From an uncultured Cytophagaceae bacterium (GTDB taxonomy: Bacteria; Bacteroidota; Bacteroidia; Cytophagales; Spirosomataceae), in NCBI GenBank assembly GCA_903898715.1, contig CAIUGL010000084.1, positions 1-64,000 on the forward strand: a stretch of 64,000 nucleotides of DNA, read 5' to 3'. The notes under the pieces are model-generated. The model had not been told where the DNA came from, ran no database searches, and was given only the letters and a program-made list of their open reading frames with translations. This document shows, in pieces, positions 20,101 to 28,662 of the stretch. Position 1 is the first letter of the stretch, and each line of letters starts with the position of its first letter. Both the position numbers and the translations under genes were made by a program.

Positions 20101-20439
20101 CAAGGAGATGTGGCTCAATTACCTCGTCTAAATGCGAGTGATACATTTAGCCAGCAAATTTCAACGTACTTCGTTGAAGATGGTTCATACATGCGTATCA
20201 AGAACATCCAATTAACATACAACGTACCTAATACGGTATTGAAGCGAATTAAATTAAGCTCGATGCAAGTGTATGTACAAGGACAAAACTTATTGACTTT
20301 AACTAAATACAAAGGTTTAGATCCTGATATCAACATTAGAAACTCAGGAGCAGACAATCAAGATATCCACATGGGTATTGATGAGGGTGCGTTCCCTGTG
20401 GCTAAATCTTACAATGTAGGTTTAAGAGTAGGATTTTAA
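17185..20439 (+). CDS. SusC/RagA family TonB-dependent outer-membrane transporter
   Basis: This 1084-residue protein has a signal peptide ending at about residue 27 (WTALAQ). A carboxypeptidase-regulatory-like domain spans about 30-105 ([23 protein letters not shown]). A TonB-contact region [18 protein letters not shown] precedes the plug domain at 115-230, which contains [40 protein letters not shown]. A large beta-barrel ends in the aromatic VGLRVGF. It imports an oligomeric nutrient with the SusD-like lipoprotein 27 bp downstream. No glycoside hydrolase, peptidase or sigma/anti-sigma regulator is adjacent, so the substrate cannot be deduced. Confidence 0.95.
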   Translation: [1084 protein letters not shown]

Positions 20440-20466
20440 TTAACTATAATTTAAAATAGATACAAA

Positions 20467-22239
20467 ATGAAAAAGTTAATCATATTCGCATTGTTTGCGA
20501 CAGTTGGAATAAACTTTTCTTGTTCAGAGTCGTTTCTCGAGGTACAACCTCAAGGAGCAGCGTCTCTAACGTCTCTATCTAATAAAAGTGGGGTAAATGC
20601 CTTATTAATAGGCGCATATTCATTATTAGACGGAGTAGGTGCAGGAAATACAGGACGTCAATCCACCATATCAAACTATGTGTTTGGTGGAATTACATCT
20701 GGTGATGCCGTAAAAGGTACCGATGCTGGTGACCAACCAGAACAAAGTTTTATTGAGCAATTCACCTGGTTTGCGGAAAACACCTATTTTAATGGTAAAT
20801 GGCAACATACATATGATGGCGTAGCTCGTGCGAATGAGGCTATCTTATTGGCTAAAAGCCCAGATGTGAAGGACATGACTGATGCAGAGAAAACGCAAGT
20901 AATTGCAGAAGCTCGTTTCTTACGTGGCCACTACCATTTCGAAGGAAAGAAAATGTGGAACATGATTCCTTACATTGACGAGAATACATATAAGCGTGAT
21001 GATCCGAATTCAACTAAAGTAGCCAATGACAAAGATATTTGGCCAAATATTGAAGAGGATTTCAAGTTTGCTGCTGCTAACTTACCAGCTACCCAAGGTC
21101 AAAAAGGTAGAGCAACTAAATGGGCTGCCATGGCATATCTTGCAAAAACATATATGTTCCAAAAGAAATATAGTTTAGCTAAGCCTTTATTGTTAGATAT
21201 CTTACAAAACTCTGGAAAGAGACTTGTTGATTATCATGACAACTACAGAAATACGACAAACAATAATGCTGAGTCAATTTTTGAAGTTCAATTCTCTGTG
21301 AATGATGGTTCAACAGGAAATAATGGTAACGCTGGAGATAACTTAAATTGGCCATATAGTGCAGCCGCGCCGGGTCGTGGATGTTGCGGATTTTACCAGC
21401 CATCTCAAAATTTGGTAAATTCATTTAAAACCACTGCAGAAGGACTTCCAATGATTGGAAAAAACAAAGCAGGATTGGAGGATACTTACAACGAAGTTGA
21501 TTTGCCTAACGATCAGGGTGTTGCAGCTAATGCTAATTTTGTTTTAGATGTTTCTCAACCTGTAGATCCAAGATTAGATTGGACAGTTGGCCGTCGTGGA
21601 GTTAATTTCCTTGATTGGGGTAAAATGCCAGGTTTTTCTTGGATTCGTGACCAAAATTATGCGGGTCCATATACAGGTAAAAAATGGATGTATTATTTAG
21701 CTGACGAAGGAAGTTCGACACACTCAACCAGCCGTCGTTCAGTTAATAACAACTACCGTCTTCTTAAGTTATCTCATGTTATTTTATGGTTAGCTGAGAT
21801 CGAAGCTGAAGAAAATAACCTAGCGAAAGCGGAGGAATATGTTAACTTGATTCGTAACCGTGCAAAAACTAGTAAAGTTCAAGATGCATCTGTTAAAAAT
21901 GTTGTTAATCCATATCCAGCTGGCACATTTGCTGCTAACGGAAAAGATTATGCATTAAATGCAGTATACATGGAAAACCGCTTAGAATTTGCGATGGAAG
22001 GTCACCGTTTCTTCGACTTAGTTCGTTGGGGAATTGCAGAAGACTTCTTGAACAAAATGTACATTCCTAAGGAAGGTGCACCAGGTAAAGACTTAACAGG
22101 AAGGACCTACAACAAAAGAAGTTATATGATTGGAAAATCATTTACTGCTAAAAACAGATACTTCCCGCTACCAATCGATGAGATCTTAAATTCTCAAAAA
22201 GGTGGAAAGCCTACATTGAAACAAAATGACGGATATTAA
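20467..22239 (+). CDS. SusD/RagB family nutrient-binding outer-membrane lipoprotein
   Basis: It has 590 residues with a lipoprotein signal (GINFSCSES, cysteine near residue 19) and the SusD alpha-helical TPR-like fold: GAYSLLDG, RFLRGHYHFEGKKMW and, near the C-terminus, ENRLEFAMEGHRFFDLVRWG, a family hallmark. RYFPLPIDEI close to the end is also typical. It forms the lid of the SusC transporter encoded just upstream and is probably cotranscribed with it. A strong terminator follows. Confidence 0.95.
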   Translation: MKKLIIFALFATVGINFSCSESFLEVQPQGAASLTSLSNKSGVNALLIGAYSLLDGVGAGNTGRQSTISNYVFGGITSGDAVKGTDAGDQPEQSFIEQFTWFAENTYFNGKWQHTYDGVARANEAILLAKSPDVKDMTDAEKTQVIAEARFLRGHYHFEGKKMWNMIPYIDENTYKRDDPNSTKVANDKDIWPNIEEDFKFAAANLPATQGQKGRATKWAAMAYLAKTYMFQKKYSLAKPLLLDILQNSGKRLVDYHDNYRNTTNNNAESIFEVQFSVNDGSTGNNGNAGDNLNWPYSAAAPGRGCCGFYQPSQNLVNSFKTTAEGLPMIGKNKAGLEDTYNEVDLPNDQGVAANANFVLDVSQPVDPRLDWTVGRRGVNFLDWGKMPGFSWIRDQNYAGPYTGKKWMYYLADEGSSTHSTSRRSVNNNYRLLKLSHVILWLAEIEAEENNLAKAEEYVNLIRNRAKTSKVQDASVKNVVNPYPAGTFAANGKDYALNAVYMENRLEFAMEGHRFFDLVRWGIAEDFLNKMYIPKEGAPGKDLTGRTYNKRSYMIGKSFTAKNRYFPLPIDEILNSQKGGKPTLKQNDGY

Positions 22240-22255
22240 TCTATCTTGAATTTTT

Positions 22256-22290
22256 AAAAAAAGTCAGAACCTTGTGTTCTGACTTTTTTT
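22256..22290 (+). terminator. Rho-independent terminator of the susCD-like operon
   Basis: GTCAGAAC at 22263-22270 pairs with GTTCTGAC at 22276-22283 over a 5-base loop. A and T runs flank and extend the stem. Confidence 0.92.
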
Positions 22291-22316
22291 GTTTTAAGAC
22301 CTACCAACAATTCCTG

Positions 22317-22324
22317 TATATTTG
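22317..22324 (+). promoter_or_regulatory. Possible -7 box of the nitroreductase gene
   Basis: TATATTTG matches TAnnTTTG exactly, 15 bp before the ATG. A TTG upstream is 25 bp away, longer than usual, so the promoter would be weak or poorly matched. Confidence 0.45.
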
Positions 22325-22339
22325 ACAAAATTTATTCCT

Positions 22340-23065
22340 ATGCTAGCTGATTCTTTTGAAACGATTATTCAACGCCGCCGAAGTAACAGACGATTTGATC
22401 CCGCAATTGCTGTTGCGGACGAAGTCATTGAACGAAGTTTAAAGCGTGCCATTCTCTCACCGAATAGTAGCAATATGCAATTGTGGGAATTCTATTGGAT
22501 ACAAAGTCCAGAAGAAAAAGCAAAATTTCATGCCCTATGTTTAGGTCAGTCCGCAGCAAAAAATACGGCACACCTTGTTGTGTTTGTGACGAGACAAGAC
22601 CTATGGTCCCAGCGTGCTAAATGGAATTTATCTCGTATCCAGGAATCACTTCAAGGTAAAGAACCTGGAAAAATGGAGAAGCGAGGCTTGCAATATTACA
22701 GCAAATTAATGCCGCTTCTTTACCGTCAAGATCCATTTGGCCTCTTCACTGGTATTCGAAAAGCGATGTGCTTTTTCATGGGGATCCGGAAACCATTTAT
22801 GCGTTTTGGTGGAAAAGCAGACCAACGCGTTACTGTGCATAAATCATGTGCCTTAGCTGCACAAACATTTATGCTATCCATTGCTGCCGAAGGGTATGAA
22901 TCTTGTCCAATGGAAGGATTTGATGCGGTACGCGTTAAGAAAGAACTTGGATTACCTTCCGGAGCAGAAATCAACATGATTGTATCTGTTGGCAAAGGAA
23001 CCGATGAAGGTATTTGGGGAGAGCGCTTCCGACTACCTTATGAAGATGTCGTTTTTAAACGCTAA
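22340..23065 (+). CDS. Nitroreductase family protein
   Basis: The family reduces nitro groups, quinones or related compounds with NAD(P)H and FMN. ETIIQRRRSNRRFDP near the N-terminus is the typical FMN-phosphate-binding start, SPNSSNMQLWEFYWI follows, and AAEGYESCPMEGFDAVRVKKELGL near 190-215 matches the conserved C-terminal half. I use the ATG at 22340 (241 residues); a TTG 18 bp further upstream is possible but falls in the promoter box. The natural substrate is unknown. Its stop overlaps the stop of priA by 4 bp. Confidence 0.88.
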   Translation: MLADSFETIIQRRRSNRRFDPAIAVADEVIERSLKRAILSPNSSNMQLWEFYWIQSPEEKAKFHALCLGQSAAKNTAHLVVFVTRQDLWSQRAKWNLSRIQESLQGKEPGKMEKRGLQYYSKLMPLLYRQDPFGLFTGIRKAMCFFMGIRKPFMRFGGKADQRVTVHKSCALAAQTFMLSIAAEGYESCPMEGFDAVRVKKELGLPSGAEINMIVSVGKGTDEGIWGERFRLPYEDVVFKR

Positions 23066-25563
23066 AGACAATCTACATCTGGGATAACCTGAACTCCTTT
23101 AAAGAGCTTATTTGAAGGAAGTTCATCCAGACATGCTCGTAAGCTTTCTTTAAACTTAGCCAAAGAAACACCCTTCTCCAGTTTAATTAAGATTTCCATG
23201 GCATATTGATTCCGAATACGCTCAATGAGGGGTTTTTCAGGACCGAGTACCCTCCCATGCCCAAAACGCTCCTTCAATATCCCACCTAAATGCCTCGCTG
23301 CTTGATCCACCGCTTGTGCCTCCATGTGCCGAAGCGTTAATTTAATTAAACGCGAGAAAGGGGGATAATGATATCCTTCACGCTCAACAATCTCATCTGC
23401 ATATAACGCAGCATAGTCTCCACGCTGTATAAAATCAAAAAGGCGATGACTCGGTTGATTTGTTTGTACATAAACTTGACCTTGCTCATCCCGTCTTCCT
23501 GCCCGACCAGCCACTTGGGTGATTAATTGAAACGCACGCTCATGCGCCCGGAAATCAGGGAAATTAATAATTCGGTCCGCATCAAAAATGGCTACGGTAG
23601 ATAAACCCTCAAAATCGAGGCCTTTAGCTACCATTTGCGTGCCAACAAGTATATCAATGTTTCCCGATTGAATCTCGCTTAAAAGGCTATTAAATGCTGT
23701 TTTCGAGCGTGTCGTGTCTAAGTCCATCCTACCGATACGGGCATCTGGAATTAAAAGTTGTAATTCTTCCTCTAATTTCTCCGTTCCATAGCCCATCGTT
23801 TTCAATTGGGTACTTCCACAAGCACCGCAACGCGTTAATAAACCTTCGCGGTAACCACAGTAATGGCAGCGTAATTCTTGGTCTTTGGCATGGTAGGTTA
23901 AACTCACATCGCATTGATTACATTCAGCGATCCAATCACAATCCTGGCATTGGATATAGGGCGAATAGCCTCTCCTATTTTGAAATAAAAGACTCTGTTT
24001 TCCTCGTTCAAAATTTGACTGCAAAACAGAAACAAGATCTGCGGAAAAACCACCCTTCATCTGCTTCATGCGTGTCGCATATTTGGTATCTAACACACGT
24101 AGTTCAGGTAGTTGCGCTTTCCCAAATCGCTCAGACAACGTCACTAATCCATATTTACCTTGCTTCGCTTGGTAATAGGTTTCTATAGAAGGAGTCGCAG
24201 ATCCCAAAAGTACCTTAGCCCCTTGTTGGTTTGCCAGTACCATCGCTACATCACGCGCATGATAACGCGGTGCCGGATCCGTTTGTTTAAACGAAGATTC
24301 ATGCTCCTCATCGATAATGATCAGACCTAAGCGTGAAAAAGGTAAAAACACCGAAGAACGAACGCCCACTACAAAGGGATATTTTCCTTCCACAATTGAT
24401 TTCCAAACCTCAACGCGCTCGTTATCTGAAAATTTGGAATGATAAATCCCCACTTGCTCACCAAAAATCTTTTTCAAGCGCGATACGATTTGGGTCGTTA
24501 ACGCAATCTCAGGAAGCAAATACAAGACTTGGTCACCATTCGCTAATGCCTCTTGAATTAATCGTATGTATATTTCCGTCTTACCGCTACCGGTGATACC
24601 ATGTAACAATACGGTTTCTTTCGTTTGAAATTGATCTAAGATCGATTGATAAGCCTTTGTTTGTGGTTCATTTAAATCAAATGTCGCTGGGATAAAGTCA
24701 TCTTGATCTGATCCAAAACGCGAAACAATCACTTCAAAGGATTCAAAAATTCCATTTTTTAGCAGTGTCTGCAAGGAACTATCAGATAGTTCTGCCAGCG
24801 AAAAACTAGCCTTTTCTAAACCTTTCTGATTCGTTGATGGATCACGCAAAACAGGGATAAAGCGCAAATAATGAAGTAACACACTTATTTGCTTTGTCTT
24901 ATCCTCTAAACTTTTAATCAATTCGGTCAGTGCGCCTATATCCTCCCATGCTTTGCACAAGCGAATCTTACGAATTACTTTGGGCGTGTAGCGATCCTTG
25001 AGCTCGTCAAAAATCAAGACAGCACCTTTGCCAACCAATGCTTTTATGTGATGGTATGGACTTTTAACTTCGGCAACACGTGCGACCTCATCGTAGGTTA
25101 AGGCCCCTTTCGCTTGAATTGCTTCGACAATCACACGCTCCTTTTCGGTCAATTCATTGAGTTGATCGAATTCAGGATGCACTTGCACTTTTGATTGACT
25201 TGAGATTTTTAAACCTGCGGGTAACGCAACTTGAAAAACTTCTCCTGGATAGCACATATAATAATTGGCCACCCATTGAAACAAGGCAATTTGAGATGTG
25301 GTTACGAGCGGTGCATCATCCAAAATCTCCAGCAGATATTTGGCCTGATACTGCTTGGGCGGTTGGTGATGAACGGATACGATTACCGCAGTCAAGACTT
25401 TGGTACTACCAAAAGGAACTACGATTCGAAGTCCTGACTCAACAACCTGTGCCCATTGGCGCGGAACGCGGTAGGTAAAAAAACGTGGGATGGGTAAAGG
25501 GAGTAGCGCGTCAACGAAAACCGTCGATTCTTCCGATTCAAAAAGCAAATTTGATTCTCCCAT
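23062..25563 (-). CDS. priA: Primosomal protein N' (replication restart helicase PriA)
   Basis: This 3'-to-5' helicase reloads the replisome at stalled forks. The N-terminal DNA-binding part is followed by Walker A GITGSGKTEIY, Walker B DEEH in IIDEEHESSFK, and eight zinc-binding cysteines arranged CQDCDWIAECNQC...CHYCGYREGLLTRCGACG. The helicase C-terminal motif GTQMVAKGLDFEGL and AGRAGR follow. I place the start at the ATG at 25563 (833 residues) because the longer reading begins with TTG and adds 13 residues before VFVDALLPLPIPRFFTY. It is the last gene of pyk-plsC-gldD-priA. Confidence 0.94.
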   Translation of the reverse strand: MGESNLLFESEESTVFVDALLPLPIPRFFTYRVPRQWAQVVESGLRIVVPFGSTKVLTAVIVSVHHQPPKQYQAKYLLEILDDAPLVTTSQIALFQWVANYYMCYPGEVFQVALPAGLKISSQSKVQVHPEFDQLNELTEKERVIVEAIQAKGALTYDEVARVAEVKSPYHHIKALVGKGAVLIFDELKDRYTPKVIRKIRLCKAWEDIGALTELIKSLEDKTKQISVLLHYLRFIPVLRDPSTNQKGLEKASFSLAELSDSSLQTLLKNGIFESFEVIVSRFGSDQDDFIPATFDLNEPQTKAYQSILDQFQTKETVLLHGITGSGKTEIYIRLIQEALANGDQVLYLLPEIALTTQIVSRLKKIFGEQVGIYHSKFSDNERVEVWKSIVEGKYPFVVGVRSSVFLPFSRLGLIIIDEEHESSFKQTDPAPRYHARDVAMVLANQQGAKVLLGSATPSIETYYQAKQGKYGLVTLSERFGKAQLPELRVLDTKYATRMKQMKGGFSADLVSVLQSNFERGKQSLLFQNRRGYSPYIQCQDCDWIAECNQCDVSLTYHAKDQELRCHYCGYREGLLTRCGACGSTQLKTMGYGTEKLEEELQLLIPDARIGRMDLDTTRSKTAFNSLLSEIQSGNIDILVGTQMVAKGLDFEGLSTVAIFDADRIINFPDFRAHERAFQLITQVAGRAGRRDEQGQVYVQTNQPSHRLFDFIQRGDYAALYADEIVEREGYHYPPFSRLIKLTLRHMEAQAVDQAARHLGGILKERFGHGRVLGPEKPLIERIRNQYAMEILIKLEKGVSLAKFKESLRACLDELPSNKLFKGVQVIPDVDCL

Positions 25564-25603
25564 GTCAGCTACAAATAAACGCAAAGATTGGCAGTCGGCC
25601 AAG

Positions 25604-26206
25604 CTAATCTTGCCAGCGAAGTGTTTGGACTAGATGAATCGCGTCTTGTTTCAAAAATTGAATGATAGGGGCTAATGAATCATTTTGGGTGGCGGTTTTA
25701 ACATAAATCGCACCACGTAGAAAATGTTTAGAACTATCTGTCGTAAAGAATTGTAAAGAAGTGGCGACTTCACCATTTAATTCAATAAGTCCTGCTTTAC
25801 GACCATCAGTCGTCGTCATGACATAATCTTGAATGCCTGAGGCTTTCCCTTGGTGTTTATAGGCCAATGCATAAGAATCATTAATCAGTGCATTCATTTT
25901 TTTACGATCACCACCTAAAGCCTTGTACGTAATCTGAATGAACGCGTCCCAGCGTGGATAGTAAATGTAAATCCAATGTGGCTCTGCTTTCCAGATTTTC
26001 TTTTTATTTCCTATTTCTGCAGTATCAGGTATTACTTGGGCGTACTTAGAAATTTCAAACCGGTATGGATGTCCTTTTTCTACTGGCTGAAAAACAGCGG
26101 GCGGCATAACAATTCGGTTAAATCCTTTGGGGCGAGGAAGGGAGTTAGTTTGCTCTGTATTCACCTGACAAGACCAAAGAATCAAAAGAATGAGTAGATA
26201 GCGCAT
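25604..26206 (-). CDS. gldD: Gliding motility lipoprotein GldD
   Basis: This 200-residue protein has a lipoprotein signal (LLILLILWSCQVN, cysteine near residue 13). Then come PRPKGFNRIVMP, GHPYRFEISKYAQV, an aromatic WIYIYYPRWDAFIQITYKAL near 80, and VATSLQFFTTDSSKHFLRGAIYV near 150, all features of GldD. GldD is required for gliding and type IX secretion in Flavobacterium, but its biochemical role is unknown. It lies 2 bp after plsC and just before priA, far (about 2.4 kb beyond pyk) from the gldKLMN cluster. Confidence 0.88.
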   Translation of the reverse strand: MRYLLILLILWSCQVNTEQTNSLPRPKGFNRIVMPPAVFQPVEKGHPYRFEISKYAQVIPDTAEIGNKKKIWKAEPHWIYIYYPRWDAFIQITYKALGGDRKKMNALINDSYALAYKHQGKASGIQDYVMTTTDGRKAGLIELNGEVATSLQFFTTDSSKHFLRGAIYVKTATQNDSLAPIIQFLKQDAIHLVQTLRWQD

Positions 26207-26208
26207 GA

Positions 26209-26979
26209 TTACCGAGGTTGGTCTACTCCATGAAAATCCAATATTGGCTTTTGGATGATTTCAAAAACTTTCTCCCTTAATACAGGCATATCCTCTTGCG
26301 TCAAACCTTTAGTTTCAACGGGCGCATGTATAATGACTTTGATTTTCCCAGGTTTTAAAGCAAAAAAATCATCATCCATTATTTGAAAATTATTCAAAAA
26401 GGAGACAGGAAGCACGGGGACTTGTTGCTGTATGGCCATTGCGAAGGCTCCATCTTTCAATGGGCTCGACATAAATGGAAAGTTCTTTGAAATGATACCA
26501 CCCTCCGGGAATATGATAATACTACGATTGGCTTGCAGCGCTCGGATGGATTTTGACAAGGTCGCAGTTCGAGAGGCGCGGTCATTACGGTCGACTAAAA
26601 TATTCAGCCGACTATACAGATAACCAAAAAGGGGGACTTTTTTAATGGACGATTTCCCCACGAAGGAAAAATAGTTAGGCAAAATCTTGACAAATGCAGG
26701 AATATCCAAATAGGAAAAGTGATTGGAGCAGAAAACATACACCTGCTTGGGATCTAATTTTTCACTACGTTGAATCTCAAAACGCACTAATCCAAAAGCA
26801 AAGAATAGACTTGACCAAAGTCGGACTAGTTTATGCGCATAGCGTTTCGTATCCCGATGTTGGAGTAAAAGAAACATGAATGGATAAAGTGCCAAGAACC
26901 ACCCAATAAACCAAAAACCGGTCCATACAGAGTATAGACCGATTAGCGGATTTGAAATATGTGGATTCTTTTTTTTCAT
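26209..26979 (-). CDS. plsC: 1-acyl-sn-glycerol-3-phosphate acyltransferase
   Basis: It acylates lysophosphatidic acid to phosphatidic acid at the inner membrane. The catalytic HX4D motif is NHFSYLD near residue 87, and the substrate-binding FPEGG lies near 152. Hydrophobic N-terminal helices are present. I use the ATG at 26979 (256 residues), 7 bp after the pyk stop; a longer reading begins with TTG and overlaps pyk. It is cotranscribed with pyk, gldD and priA by spacing. Confidence 0.92.
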   Translation of the reverse strand: MKKKNPHISNPLIGLYSVWTGFWFIGWFLALYPFMFLLLQHRDTKRYAHKLVRLWSSLFFAFGLVRFEIQRSEKLDPKQVYVFCSNHFSYLDIPAFVKILPNYFSFVGKSSIKKVPLFGYLYSRLNILVDRNDRASRTATLSKSIRALQANRSIIIFPEGGIISKNFPFMSSPLKDGAFAMAIQQQVPVLPVSFLNNFQIMDDDFFALKPGKIKVIIHAPVETKGLTQEDMPVLREKVFEIIQKPILDFHGVDQPR

Positions 26980-26986
26980 AAACACA

Positions 26987-28456
26987 TTACTCAACGATAC
27001 CCAATTGAACCGTATTAGTTTTCTTGGTAGTATGCGCTGGAATTGATAAGGTAGTTACAAAAACATCACCTGGTGTCAGAAGCTTTTCTTGCTTTAACTT
27101 TTCTACCATGCCTTGAACCGTTTTTTCTGCACTTTCAGAGCTAGCTTCATAATAAAATACTTTCACACCCCAAAGCAAGCCCATCGTAGACATCAGTTGC
27201 TTGTTGTTTGTGAATACAAACAAGTCAGCTTTTGGTCGGTGAGCTGATAATTTAAACGCAGTCTGACCCGAGTTTGTGATGCAAAGAATAGCTTTGGCTT
27301 TTGAATCACGTGCTAGTCTACAAGCGCCTGAAATTAGGCGATCGGTTAACGTAACATTGGAGGTATTAGCCAATGCGTGATTTTTAAAATAAATCGCAGC
27401 CTCATCTCCCTTGATAATTTCTATTGCATTTTGCTGTTGTTCAACAATCTCATGGATATGTGCCATGGTTTCGACAGCCTTGATTGGGTAGGCACCTGAA
27501 GCGGATTCACCCGAAAGCATGGTAGCCGAAGCACCTTGCAATACCGCATTAGCTACGTCAGAAGTCTCAGCACGCGTAGGCACTGGATTGGTAATCATCG
27601 ACTCTAACATTTGGGTAGCGACAATCACTGGTTTTCCAGCAGCTGTACACTTCTCTACCATCACTTTTTGTAGGTATGGAACAACGGCACCATCCATTTC
27701 AACGCCTAGGTCTCCACGTGCAACCATGATTGCATCCGTCGCTTCAATGATTTCATCTAAGTTATCAATAGCCTCAGGCTTTTCGATCTTAGCAATCACG
27801 CGCGCTGTTTTGCCGTATGCCTTGATTTTATCTTTAATATCCCAAATGTCTGATGCTTTACGCACAAAAGATAAAGCAATCCAGTCCACACCATGGTCTA
27901 AACCAAAATATAAATCTTCGGTATCTTTTTCTGTTAAACATGGCAACGAAACTTTAGTACCCGGAAGGTTAATACCCTTCTTTGACTTTAAAATCCCACC
28001 ATATATAACCTCCGTAAGAACTTCTTTTTTAACCTTATCAATTGCTAATACCTTAACTTCTAGGTTGCCATCATCCATCAAAATACGCTCGCCTACATTC
28101 ACATCTAAATACATTGACGTATATGTAGTTCCGACCTTCTCCGATGTTCCCAAAAGATTTTCATCCATCGCAAAAATCAATTGCTTTCCAGCTTCTAAGG
28201 GCACTCCATTGTTTTCAACTAACTGCGTACGAATTTTTGGACCTTGTAAATCTTGAAGAATTGTCAAATTCAAACCCTTCTCTTCACTGATTGAGCGAAT
28301 GGTCTTTAAGCGTTCTAAATGATCCGCATGTGTGCCATGTGAAAAATTCAAACGAAAGATATTTACACCTGCTTCTGCTAATTGGATTAAAGATTCTCTG
28401 GATTCAGAGGCTGGGCCTACTGTGGCAACTATTTTTGTTTTGCGTTGATACGACAT
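26987..28456 (-). CDS. pyk: Pyruvate kinase
   Basis: It converts phosphoenolpyruvate and ADP to pyruvate and ATP. TKIVATVGPASES at the start, NIFRLNFSHGTHADH near 32, VIAKIEKPEAIDN near 220, the signature region ATDAIMVARGDLGVE near 240, and VATQMLESMITNPVPTRAETSDVANAV near 278 are all present. With 489 residues it is complete. It heads a leftward group leading into plsC, gldD and priA. A stop-rich 206 bp gap separates it from gldN. Confidence 0.97.
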   Translation of the reverse strand: MSYQRKTKIVATVGPASESRESLIQLAEAGVNIFRLNFSHGTHADHLERLKTIRSISEEKGLNLTILQDLQGPKIRTQLVENNGVPLEAGKQLIFAMDENLLGTSEKVGTTYTSMYLDVNVGERILMDDGNLEVKVLAIDKVKKEVLTEVIYGGILKSKKGINLPGTKVSLPCLTEKDTEDLYFGLDHGVDWIALSFVRKASDIWDIKDKIKAYGKTARVIAKIEKPEAIDNLDEIIEATDAIMVARGDLGVEMDGAVVPYLQKVMVEKCTAAGKPVIVATQMLESMITNPVPTRAETSDVANAVLQGASATMLSGESASGAYPIKAVETMAHIHEIVEQQQNAIEIIKGDEAAIYFKNHALANTSNVTLTDRLISGACRLARDSKAKAILCITNSGQTAFKLSAHRPKADLFVFTNNKQLMSTMGLLWGVKVFYYEASSESAEKTVQGMVEKLKQEKLLTPGDVFVTTLSIPAHTTKKTNTVQLGIVE

Positions 28457-28620
28457 AGATTAATTTAGTCAATTTACTCTGCAATTTACATTTTACTCAG
28501 CAAAAAATGGAATTAAATCAAGATAATACACTTGATATTTTAGAAAAAAATAAGAATAAAAACGTGATGCAGAACTAACGTTTTATTTTTTATCAAATTA
28601 ATCCAAAATCAGAAAACACA

Positions 28621-28650
28621 TAAAAAAAGGGAGCCATACATAGCTCCCTT
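28621..28650 (-). terminator. Rho-independent terminator of the gldKLMN cluster
   Basis: AAGGGAGC at 28627-28634 pairs with GCTCCCTT at 28643-28650. Read leftward the stem is followed by a run of seven Ts, 13 bp after the gldN stop. Confidence 0.9.
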
Positions 28651-28662
28651 CTTAATTACATC

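Noticed and set aside
23694-24188. Rightward open frame of 164 codons inside priA
   Set aside because: Antisense to the helicase and zinc regions of PriA; a shadow frame.
27519-28256. Long rightward open frame (245 codons)
   Set aside because: It is wholly antisense to pyruvate kinase, whose motifs are clear, and its translation is rich in Ser/Thr/Ile without any recognisable domain.
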